64,000 nucleotides of DNA from Styela clava (taxonomy: Eukaryota > Chordata > Ascidiacea > Stolidobranchia > Styelidae). Under the pieces are notes generated by a model that saw only the letters and a program-made list of their open reading frames with translations, did no database searches and was not told where the DNA came from. Made by a program: the position numbers and the translations under genes. This document shows positions 35,901-47,400 of this stretch, one piece after another; position 1 is the first letter of the stretch, and each line of letters starts with the position of its first letter. The stretch covers positions 7,338,151 to 7,402,150 of the forward strand of contig NC_135257.1 in NCBI RefSeq assembly GCF_964204865.1, read 5' to 3'.

Positions 35901-38900
35901 TCAGCTTTTCGTGTTACGAGTATTTCGTGTTTTTTTTTTATTCTGTTAATTGGGGTCCCATAAAAAACGAAAAATTATATCAGGGGTTCCACAATAACAA
36001 AAAGGTTGAAGAGCACTGCTCTACATATAATCGGAATTGTAAACTTAACAGTTATATAAAAAAATCTCATATAGGATTTTTAACATAAGTACAAAATGCT
36101 GTATATATATACACACAGCATAACCAGTCGGCAGCCAATTGGATAGGCCGATTATGGAGCAAAATATTCAATATTTTAACGCAACATTCGTTATCTAAAA
36201 TATGATTTTAGGCGAACATAGAGATATAGCCTATAGTGCCCTAGTTGATTTAGACTAGAGTACACAAGTATTGCCAAATTGCTACAAGCCCAACTTACAT
36301 AATATAATATTCAGCGTTATTTATTCCGATCATGCACATTTTTCTGTATTTTTCTTCAGCAATACAAACGAGAGAAGTCTGAGCTTCTATCCAATTGACG
36401 TTAACTGTTTTTTGAAAAATTGTGAACGACGATATTTCGTCCATGATACTTGCTTCGTGACCTGAAATTTAATACAATTTACAATATACAATACAATGTA
36501 CAATATTATAATTTTACAATATTTCTTTCCGATGTCGGCAATACTAATATTTTTCATGTAGAATTATCGAAATTTGACTATATGGTTATATTTTGGCCCT
36601 CCCTTTTAAAAGCCTACTACTACAGCAAAACCATCGTAAAACTATAAATCGATATCAGATTTTAAAATTATATTGCTTATCGTTGGTTCAGACCAGATTA
36701 GTTTTTTTATTTCCAACAGACTGTTCGTTCAGTCTATTGTCTTCTATGTTAAATCAGTAATATGTTTTTACCCTTTCTCTCTCCCGTTTTTTCGTTTTTG
36801 CATTCGCTCAAAGTTTTTGTGCATAGGATCACAAAATCATCTATATTCTGTTTATTCATCTTGTCGTCAAGATAACTGACTTTTATATCGACAATATGCT
36901 GCTCATCCAACTCCTGTGTAGAAAAACAGATAGATATTCATTCTAAAAAAGGATTACATTACCCCAAATTGTTTACTTTTCACGTTGCTTTATAACGTTG
37001 GAAACATTTAGTTTAGACCAAACAACATAGCCTACCTCCAATTCGTTCTGAGGCAACACGAGTGTAAATGGAATATGCTTCTTGGTATCTTCTGGCATTG
37101 CATGTATGAAGTACTTCAGCATCCTTCCAGAGGATTCCTGTAAATGTATATTATATATTCATAATATATTTGTTTTTATAATATATTGTATTCAATATGG
37201 CCAATCCGGTGTTCAAAACAAAAACCCAATGATGTTAATGGATCAATACTGTGTTTCAGATCTTACCACCTAATCAAATTAATACGATTCCACAAAAATT
37301 CCAAAATGTTAATCCAGTCACACACAAAAACATAATCGCTGGACAATGAATTAGCACATGTCAAACTGGAAACAAGAGTTTACTTGAATGAATAGTCTAA
37401 TGATTTATTCGCTGATGACTACACAAATTTTCATATACATTTTCTAGTTTTCGCAAAATAATATTTATATATGCACTCATCATGTGGACATGCATTCATG
37501 ATGCAGTAAAATGGCAAAGGAAAGAGCCAAATATTTGCCACATAATGCAATTTTTTGAATTTGACAGAACATCTCATTGTAGTTCTCATTGTGATTCGGT
37601 CATATGTGACTGATGTTGAATCGTTGGCGCAAAAACGTCAAAACCTTTGTAATTCAATAACACAAGGAAAATAATCCTATCACAATTACCAGTAAATGTT
37701 TTCCAGAAATGTGATTCTCATCGAAACTAACTCCTTTCAAGCAGTTCATGTCGATACTGACATCGGTAACTCGAGTTGTTTCCCTGGAAACATTGTACAA
37801 AGTTTGTGTTCTATTTTTTATTGTTATCGGTATTGAACAAGTACATTATACCCTTCCCAAAAACAAACAAAAGTCTACGCGTCTATGGTTACGAAGCGAG
37901 TTCGTAGATACCTGTTTATGCAAATCAGAAAAGATAGCAAATATTATTGACATGATTGTGTATAATTGCTTTTATATGTACCTAAGAAATACAGGTATTA
38001 GCATGTCAGCCTCAAATTCCTCTTCTTCGTTCAACCAATAAAACGCATCACTTCCGAGATGTCCTGCAATCTGAAATATAAAAAACAATTCCGTCGAAAA
38101 CGAAAGGCTAGTATTTCAAAATCAAAGAGTTGATATTGTAAAAAAAAAATCAACCCAGATTTTAAAATATCTCGTAATTTACTCGAAATTAGATCAATGT
38201 ACACCTATATGCTAAGAAAAAAATGAACGTGTATGTTGCTATCTATTGCCAGTGGCGCATCTACGTAAAAAGGCGCCCATGTCAGAGTTTGAAAATGCGC
38301 CCCATTGTTGTCGGATTGAGATATTTGTACGTTAAAATTTACGTAAAAATAGGAGTTTCAATTATTTCCATTCGGAAATTATTTTATTGAAATATTTCAT
38401 TATTAAAACATTTCGCCCTTTTTGCGTTTCAATCCAAACGGCTGCTATAACCTAGATAGAACACTGTCTATAACAGCCAAATCTGACGACTTGAAAGAAG
38501 ATGAAAATCGAGTAGGGGGCTTTTGTTAAAAGTTTCATAGCTGGCTATTGATTTAAATAATTGATGTAGCTTCGGCCATATTCTGTCAATGAATGATTTA
38601 TATTATATCAGTGGACCGTAGCAAATTGTTTTGGCTAATTGGACTATTATCAAAACCATTAGCACTCCTAGTTCCTATTAAAATCTGGATAGAACTTTTG
38701 CAACGTATCAGTTTACCTCGTTCAGCAACACTGGTGCGTATTGACCGATTGTAAATGCGGAAATCGGTACACAGCTAGTTTTATTCATTGTCTTCTGATA
38801 ATTTCTGTATTTGATGACAAGTTGCTCCGGATCTGTTTCACCCAAATTGGCCATTCCGTCCGTGAATACAATCATCAAATCTCGATCATGCTTTCCAGAA

Positions 38901-41175
38901 TCCCTAGATAATAAGGTACGTTACAAAAACGTAAGAAAACGAAACTGTAAATTTGTTTTATGGAAGCTCACTGTTTAAGCACATGTAATCCTGTCATCAA
39001 TCCAATTTCAAGATTAGTTTGACCTCTTGTATGAAGACTTCTAATAACATCTTTTGCTTTAGTCTGAAAATATATATATACAGATATACGTACAAACATA
39101 GATGGTATGGCCCAATATTATTTCATTGTGTTTACTGTTGAATAATGGTCGTAACAAATTTGTTAAAAATACTATACGAAATCGACCAGAAACCCAGACA
39201 ATACATTGTACCCAAGCCTAGATTTGGTTTAATGCCAATTTTATAAGAACACAATCTTTTCTGTAATCGCTTTTACACAAACAGAAGCTCACCCAGAAAG
39301 CAAAAGTTATTCATACTCAGATACGTACCCGGCCTGTACACAAGACCAGGTAAAGAAACTAAACTTTGTGTAAACATAATATCGCAATATATAAATTGTT
39401 TATATAGCGGACCGATTCAATTATTTTAAAATACTCTGAATAATAACCAACCTTAGCGGCATTGTTCATCACAGTCATCTTCATATCTGTATTGACATCA
39501 TGAGAAAACGTAACTATGGCGAGTGAATCTTCATTAGCGATGTTTTGAACGACCAGTTCCGCGAATATCTAAAAATAAATCATAATAAAATATTAGATTT
39601 TCTCCATGCGTTTGGCTGTTATTCAAAACGTTGCCATTTTTTAGTAGTATAGTAGGTCGGGGTAGTTCGGACACCCGGGGTATGATGGTCAGTCAAAATA
39701 AAATCCTCCTACTAGCGACACCTCGCGCTTTTTCGTCGCTCAAAACGCATCGCGTGAAAGAGCGACATCATGCGAACAACGACAGAACCAAGATTTTACA
39801 TTCCAGGCTCGACAACTTACAAGGCGGTGCTTTTTGGGGAAAGTGTGTTTTTGTTGGGTCAGAAAAACGTCAAATTATAGAGTCCCATGGTGGCGAAGAA
39901 TAATTTTAGCCGGAAAAGTCTGCGAACTCGGTTCTATTTTGTTTATTTGTTGAAAGTAGTTGCATTAGATCGAATAAATTCTTTAGCAGACTGCCAGTAC
40001 TCATATTTGGATTGGCAGGGTCACTTAAGAGGTAGGGTGGATTTTGAGTGGGGGAGGGGGGAGGATTTTTTTCAATATAGTCTGTTGGGAATGTCAATGG
40101 CCCGTCGTCATCGAAACTTATAAATAATTATTTTTTGGGAATTAGTTCCCTTTTACAACAAAGATCAAAAGCACACTCATCGCCATATTTATATTGGGTC
40201 TCTTAGAAGTTAAGCCCGGCGTAAAATTTCATCTTACCCCGTCAAATTATTTTTTTCATATGCGTATAAAATACGCCCAAGGTTATGCCAAGAAATTACA
40301 AAATAAATACTTCTAGAGGTAGTCCGTGTAAAGAAGATATAAAAATTGCGGTTGAAAAAGCGCAAACTAAATTTTAAATTTCTAGTTTTCCTAAATCTGT
40401 TCAAGCTCTTTCGAAAATTGCCCTGTTATGTCCTTTATGGGGTAAGACGGACATACTTTTTAATATGCAAGAAAAGTGATCTGTTTAAAAAAAATTTAAG
40501 AGACATAATCCTGGGCCATCTAGGCGTTGACCGAAGTCTTATGACCGAAATATTAGACACCATCAAGTTAATTTTGGTGTGTGTCCGTCTTTCCCACAAA
40601 GTGTCTAACTTACCCCGATATTTTTTTAGCTGAAAATCGGGCGTAAATTCCGATTCGTTGCTATGGCAACAATGTGCAAATGTGGCAAGATAGCTGGAGG
40701 GTGGGTGCATGAATCAATCGTAGAACGAATGCAGCTGCGACATTATTTGAAGAGTTATTCAAAATAACTTATTAGTGGGTCCGACTTCCCCCGACCTACT
40801 ATATAGTATGACCTTGACTCTGTCAAGTAAAGATTCCGATTCTTTGCCTACGAGACTGTCCATGCTGCCACTCACGTCAATTACAAGGACGTAACGTAAA
40901 GGTAGCCGGCGTTGAAGTTTTGTTTCAATAGCCGATAATTCCATCACGACTTCAACGATCTAAAATGTTTAAATTCAAAAATTAATTACGTCTAACGTTA
41001 TGTATCGTCAGCAACCAATGCACTATACTCCCAGTCTCAGGTACGAGGACAAGATACATTTTACTTCAATGCTTACCTGCTTTTGAGTAACTTGACAAAA
41101 ATATTTGGTTTGAAGTTGATCTTTGCTTTTGGTGGTCGAGACTGCCGTAGCACCAACTGCTTGTGTTTTCGACAT
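32951..41175 (-). CDS. VWA-BRCT protein, tandem copy A, 16 exons
   Basis: Exons: 41077-41175, 40813-40959, 39452-39568, 38972-39063, 38717-38903, 37982-38070, 37690-37783, 37036-37137, 36772-36913, 36299-36461, 34865-35038, 34374-34515, 34168-34214, 33657-33766, 33276-33376, 32951-33064; all phases agree, 639 residues. VWA domain about 52-235 with complete MIDAS: D61, S63 and S65 in DVSGSMD, T137 in GQTNL, D167 in VFTDG. A probable beta-sandwich follows (about 236-356), then an alpha-helical region (about 370-530) with a short basic KRTKKEKK stretch. Residues about 533-632 read as a BRCT domain: NILVSEALRDKKVGAK, IIRCGGRPG, FLVCSDKDFKK, PIVREDYIYHCIQEKKI. The usual BRCT Trp is Tyr here. There is no signal peptide or membrane segment, so it is probably intracellular. 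Function unknown. The exon 2 donor is a weak GTCATA beside a transposon. Confidence 0.85.
35093..36018. mobile_element. hAT-type element in intron 10 of gene A
   Basis: Termini CAGTGCTCTTCAAC and GGTTGAAGAGCACTG are flanked by the 8-bp duplication CTCTACAT (35085-35092 and 36019-36026). Repeated GGGGTTCC motifs lie near both ends. The same intron of gene B (46545-46802) is only 258 bp and lacks it. A second foldback element is nested inside (35582-35848), and a 43-bp unit is tandemly duplicated at about 35309-35393. Confidence 0.93.
35582..35848. mobile_element. Foldback MITE nested inside the hAT element
   Basis: Ends ATCCTGAGTAATTCGATAAA and TTTATTGAATTACTCAGGAT are inverted. The interior is also palindromic: AAGGTCAAACTTCCTCAGAC pairs with GTCTGAGGAAGTTTGACCTT, and the ATTCTTGCTTTAG stretch pairs around the centre. 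The whole stretch could form one long imperfect hairpin. Confidence 0.85.
39648..40803. mobile_element. Inverted-repeat transposon in intron 2 of gene A
   Basis: Ends TATAGTAGGTCGGGG and CCCCGACCTACTATA are inverted, with a second matching block GGAC/GTCC inside. Gene B has a 77-bp intron at this position with no insert. The right end lies 9 bases from exon 2 of gene A. Several open frames inside (39631-39903, 40346-40633) have no recognisable domain. Confidence 0.85.
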
Positions 41176-41385
41176 TTTAATGTTAGCTTTTAATTTATCA
41201 CACTCCAATAATTACGATCTACATTATGGAGAACAAAAAAAAACAGCCTTTTATCGATTCAATCATCTTAAAGTAATAAAAATGCAATGTCGATTTAGCC
41301 ATTAGTTAAGAGAAAAGCCATTTTCTCCAAAACAACAATAAAAACCTCAGCGATAACAATTTGGCAAAACTATCCATCGCCCATT

Positions 41386-42149
41386 TCGTGCCCAAAAATG
41401 CATCATCATTAATGTTAGACCTACATGGACGAAAGTACTGAAGGGAAACATTTTAACATGATGAGCAAAGCAATTCTGTTTTTGCCTTCTGAGGCCTTCT
41501 GCTTTTGCGTGGTCACTCTACAGTAATCACCAAATCTATACAACTCTTGCATAGGAAATGACCAAGTGCGCAATTTGATACTAGGGAAATCTACAATTGC
41601 TATTTCCTGAATCCCCAGTGTGAAACTATTGCTTTGCAAAACTTAAATCTGCAAATCAATTTCTTAATGTACAGTACAGCAATGGATTTTTTCATCCATT
41701 TTACCCACTTTGAGTCATATATGCAAAATAATCACTAAACTGCCCTTTACAGCTCTTTTGAGGAAGAAATTGTACGACTACTTAAAACATTGGATGTATT
41801 TCAATGGCTTCAGTATCATTCGACTAAGTAATTACCGATTATAGGCTTAAGTTACAAAGAAACGAAAGTGCTTGACAAAAGAACTAAGTATTTGTTTTCT
41901 TTGCCTGATTCGCAGACGCTGAGATATTTAGACAATAGAAAAGCTTTGTCGAGTAGGTACACAACAAATGCATCTGACATTTTACTGTACGCATTCTGTA
42001 TCTAATTAAATTAATACCTGTAATTTAAATAAGTCAATAAGTGAATGCAGCTCTACTTCGCTTTTTATCGTTATCTATAAGTATCTGTCCTTTCCGCATT
42101 TGCTCTTTCTTCGTCCTTACTGGCGCCGCCCCCCCTCATTTATTACCTT
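41386..42149. other. Spacer between the two duplication copies
   Basis: No gene was recognised. The spacer lies between the 5' side of gene A and the repeat-rich left flank of copy B. The promoter of gene A probably lies at its left end. Confidence 0.45.
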
Positions 42150-42475
42150 CACCGCCCGCCTGACTTCGTCAGCTCTTTGATCGACCCTTTCTTCTCTCGA
42201 CCTGTTTTCCTTCACTCGAATGCATCCGTCGACCTCCTCATATATTCTAATCGTTAGGTTCCAAACTAACCTGCACTCGCTGCTCTTTCTCCGTCCTCGC
42301 TGACTCATGGGGCCCTCTTCTAATATTCCTTCGACCGCCTACCCACCCTCTCCCTCCTCTCGACCCGCCTTTCTTGTCTTGAACGCTTTCCCATCGTCTG
42401 ACACATTTGAAGCGAAATTAATTCTTTTGGTCCTCCTGGCTAGCTTTCAGCATACCTCTGTACCCGTCATTAAAA

Positions 42476-42550
42476 TTTGGCCTTCCTTGCCGGATTCGAA
42501 CCTCGTTATACGTGTTACGCATGTCTGTGCTTTCTTTGCGCCCCCGCTAC
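42476..42550 (-). repeat. tRNA-like SINE head in duplication copy B
   Basis: The minus strand has GGTTCGAATCC (box B) preceded by GGGCGCAAAGAAAGC. It is the duplicate of the element at 29245-29320. Confidence 0.5.
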
Positions 42551-44457
42551 CGGTTGGACGAGTGGAATCGAAATCTTACTTAAGCAACATATTTTATCGA
42601 CGTCATACTTTGCAATCCCTACCATGGATCGAACAATATTGCACAGACATGCTGCGTTAGTTGGAAGCACATTCATCCATGAGTGGAACTGCTGAAGGGA
42701 AGCCGTTCTCACCTTGATCTACCATGCGCTTTGGCTTAACTACTGAATACGAGCTTGCATTCAAAACCGTTGGATCTTTTGCAAATGATAATTTCACGTT
42801 TTCATGCAAGGATCAATCAAAAGATCACAATTCTTGGTTTAACAGAACTAACCAAAATGCAGCTATATTTTGAAGAAGGCGTTGCTTTGTTCAGCCATGT
42901 GCTGCGGTTTTGAAATTGAGGTGTCACGATTGTGCAAGGTGATCCAAAACAAGTCGATTGATGAACGAGGTTGGGTAAAATTTACAATTATTGTTAACCT
43001 TACTATTTTACTATGTGCATTTTTATAGATTCATTGAGACTATGGAAATTTTAATGTTTAATTGAGACGCAACAAATTGCTATAGCGGAATATTTGTCCG
43101 ACAAATGTAAATGATTAATTTTATTCAAATTTCACGGGGTTCATAATTATTGAAAAATCGAATTACTTAAACATTCCCTTTCGTTTGGATAGATTTTATA
43201 GACACTAATATACTTTTGAATTCTTATATTGCTTATTATAGTATCGTTAATTTCACGCGCGTTACATAAATAAACTTGTCAATATATTCGTTAAATACAA
43301 GTATAAATAAACAAAAATATTCAAATTAAAGAGCTATTTTTTTCAACGCCCAAAGATGGCATAATCAAGATATATTTACATGAAAAGCCAACAAGGCTAT
43401 AAATCGCGACAATGCGATACCTTTACGAGAAATAAAGTAATTAGGTGCGATGTGCGATATTACCCTTTTTTGTATGTGATGACGTCATCAGATTTGAAAA
43501 TATTGCATCTTGTGAAAAAATACTAAGATAACAATAACATAAGTACAAAAGAATTCATATGTACATTCGTGCTGTTCAAAAACCATGAAGAGTTAAGTAG
43601 CCAGTGAATGCCGCGAACTTGATCGCACAGCAACAAAAAAAAATTCTGTTATTATCATCTGTCTCATTGGGTTATCGGCAAGATACCTAGAGGCGTTGCT
43701 ATGAACATACGAAGAAGACTTACGGAAACACAGTTTGTATTGGTAACTACACAGAATTAAATATAGAACATCATTTAGCAGCATACAGCATCAACTTATA
43801 AACTCAAATGACTATAGCGCATGCTTTGCGCGCATTTTACAGTCCATTACTTATAACGTCATACGCGCAAAGCATTATTATGTGAGTGTTGGGACATTAA
43901 ATCATTCTATGACATCAAGACACATCATCCATATATTAACTTATCTCTTGAAACATTCTAGATCAGATCAAAGAGCGGAATACATCGCAAAAATACCGTT
44001 CTATTTGTAGTCGATGCCGATATCACAGAAATGGCCGATACCGACAAATCGGTACATTTCTAATATCGATTGCCGCTAACAGTGCATATTAAACGAGTGC
44101 ACAAATTACTTCTTTGATATTTGAATCAATTGGGGATGAAAAATAAATGAAGCAAAAATATTAAAATAACATGAGTTGTACATGCACGAAAAAAAATAGT
44201 AAACATTTTTCTCATATGCATTCTAAGTATTTCTAGGTAGCTTCTTTTCTAACTTCTACTTCATTTTTTCGGGGACATATATATATACATGCGATTGAAA
44301 TATTAGATCATGCTGTATATGCATTATGCTGAATGTATATTTCAGCAACTTCAGGTCTCGATAAAATCGAACATAAATAAACTGTCTTCCGGTATAACGC
44401 ACAGTAATTTATTATCATTTAGTTAGATCATCTGTTTTATCAAACTTAAAGTAGAGA

Positions 44458-47400
44458 TTATGTACTCATCGGGACCTTTATCTTATCTTTATTTAATAAA
44501 TATGGATCTAGATCTAATATTTTCTTGTCTTTAATGCATTGATATATGTAATCCTCTCGAACAATTGGAATCTGAAAAAATGTAAATATTACTTGAAGTT
44601 TGGCAGCTAATTTTGTGTAACACAGACGCAATGCGGTTATACCTTGGCTATTTTCGTGAGAACTTTGGCACAAGTCTATTATTTGCAATGAGATTCATTT
44701 TTCAGAGGTGTCAATATGGATTAGGAATCGATTATGACGATGTATATATAGTACCCTCAAAAAATACAAACTTTAGCCCTTTTAGAATCCCGCACCAATA
44801 CTGTATTTTTCTTGAAATCTTTGTCAGAACACACTAAAAATGTATTGTTGAATACCGTGTTGACGTTAGGTACTGCAAATAAAAAAAATGTTTCAATGAT
44901 TCAGACACAAATGACGATTCACACACAACGGTTATACCGAAAAAATCGAAAGTACGTAAATTTACGTTCTGATTGCCACGGGTGGAAAGTTAATTTATGC
45001 AAATGTTTCCTACACCGGGTCATAAAGTAGCATGTTGAGAACTCAATTCGATGCTAGTTTTTCCTAAACATGTTTTTGAAACAACGCTCACATGGGACAT
45101 TCTAGAAATCATAACATTCCAGCTAAAACTGGGGAATATTTCGGTATACAAAATTTAAACGCTACCTGGTCTTCCCCCGCATTTGATGATTAAATCAGAC
45201 ATCGTTTCTCGTTTTGCGCCAACTTTCTTATCACGTAAAGCTTCAGACACAAGAATGTTTTGAGCTTTGAAAACACTACAATAAAGCAATCTTACTTTAT
45301 TTGATGATTACGTTGCTTAGTTCGTTTAATGGGTGAATAATGTAAATATGCGAATCGCATTTTGTTTATTATTGTATACAAAATCCGTATGATACCCATG
45401 CATCAAATCAAAATTCTTTTGAGCCGTTTGCTGAGACTTTTTCATCTTTCTTAACAAGGTTACAACCAACTATCAATACGCGATTTACAAGGGAACCATT
45501 TCACATTAAATATTATTTTATATAGGCCCCTACACTGGAATGAAAAACAACTGTGGAATAGGCTAACAAAAAATCGTTCCTTATTTAATTGAGTTAATAA
45601 TGCCTTAATGAATGAAGGCCAATGACTAACTGACAAATTAGTTTCATTGCGGTATGCTGCTAGCCAACTTATTTACCTTGTAGTTTGGAACGTTTTCATC
45701 TTGGTACGTTTCACGATCTGCATGTATGTAACAAGTGTTAATTTGTTTATTTATTCAAATACTGAATTCATTGAATGTTTCTCAAAATAATTTATATGGA
45801 ATAACTCTGAAAAATAAAACGGATCATGTCGTGAAATAGTTATCCTGAAATGTTTCAACATATAGCGTTCAATTACCGACCTACCTTTTCATATTGTCTG
45901 AGCTTCTTTTCAATTTCAGGATGCAAATATGGCTGTTTCATTTTCGGATCGAAAACTCCTTTGGCTGTTGGCATTTCTGTAGCTATGGAGGATTGCATTG
46001 CAAAAAGTCTACCAAGACCATTTTCTCTATAAGCAGAATTAACAAACTATTTTGTGTTGGAAATTTTTTAATTTTCTCGATGTCCAAGATATCCAATGTA
46101 TAGAAATCGATATAGAGATATTTAGCCAAGTTTTGTATTGATACCTCGTTACTTCAAAAGATAGCACTCGTTTACGATTGAGTTTAAAAAGTGATTTCAA
46201 ATAACGACTCAGTGACTTGAGTAATGATGCTGTTTGATATCAGATATACAGCTATCTGTTTTAAATCAAAATTGATCCACTCGACTCAAATAATTCTGGT
46301 GAACCATTTATATTGCTTTTTCAGACATTTACTACTAAAACCTAAGATCTTACAATTCTTATGAACGTACGTTTTAATAGTTTTTCCAAAATTAAGTTTC
46401 TCTATCCAACCATCAGCACCATCGTTGAGTTGTTTTGCATATTTACTGCGATCACCTAGTATAACCGTGTATTGTTTTTTAATTTCATTGATTTCTAAAA
46501 TTGCATCTTGAATTGCTTTCCCATGACCTTTCATATCTCCATTGCTACATGAAAATATAGTTAAATTTTTGAACTCTTATTCTTTATATATAAATTTGAT
46601 TCAGGTTAAAATCAGCACAAAATGCTGTAGTATATAATACTATATAAACAGCCGTCAGCCGATCGAATAGGGTAGAAGAGTAGAATATTCAACACAACTT
46701 TCGTTATCTAAGATCGAGATCGATTACATACACCCACTTCTTTTTGTGTTTACGAGATGTTGTGTACACAAGTATTGCAAAATTGCTGCAAGCTCAACTC
46801 ACATAATATAATATTCAGCATTATTCAATCCGATCATGCACAAATTTCTGTATTTTTCTTCAGCAATACAAACGAGAGAAGTCTGAGCTTCTATCCAATT
46901 GACGTTGACTGTTTTTTGAAAAATTGTGAACGACGATATTTCATTCATGACAGCATCGGCTTCGTAACCTGAAATTTTCCACAATTGATATTTTACAATA
47001 TTTCTTTCCAATATCGGCAATACTAATATTTTTCATGTGGAATTATCGAAATGAAACTATATAGTTGACTATATGGTTGGTTAAGCACTCCGTTTTGAAG
47101 CCTACTGCAATAGCACAATCATCATGAAACTATAATATTGTCACGGAATTTTGAAATTAGTCTGCTGACCGTTAGCACTAGTTCAGACTGTTCTTTCCGT
47201 GGTTTCTTGTCTTGTATGTTTCATCAGTATTATATTACTACCTTTTCTTTCTCCCGATTTTTCGTTTTTGCATTCGCTCAAAGTTTTGGTGCATAGTATC
47301 ACAAAATCATCCACATTCTGTTTATTCATCTTGTCGTCAAGATAACTGACTTTTATATCGACAATATGCTGGTCATCCAACTCCTGTGTAGAAAAACAGA

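Larger units (their letters stand above)
28900..41385. repeat. Segmental duplication, copy A
   Basis: This block aligns, in the same order and orientation, with 42150-51575. It covers a non-coding repeat-rich flank (28.9-31.3 kb), the downstream region, the whole VWA-BRCT gene A and about 200 bp upstream of its ATG. Homology outside the exons, such as ACATTCTAGATCAGATCAAA at about 31156 and 43958, shows a DNA-level duplication, not conservation of exons alone. Copy A is longer mainly because of inserts at 30000-30514, 31489-32782, 35093-36018 and 39648-40803. Confidence 0.88.

Noticed and set aside
36271-36299. Apparent stop codons directly after exon 10 in genes A, B and C, suggesting a short protein ending in YYIM or YHIL
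   Set aside because: The stop overlaps a GTAAGT, GTGAGT or GTGAGA donor, and the next exon continues in phase 2 in all three genes; TAA or TGA arises automatically from a phase 2 GTRAG donor.
39631-40710. Open frames inside the inverted-repeat element in gene A intron 2
   Set aside because: They show no transposase motif and overlap one another on opposite strands.
41176-41208. Upstream extension of gene A reading ECDKLKANIK before MSKTQ
   Set aside because: The extension would need TTG as start codon; the first ATG is at 41175, as in gene B at 51362.
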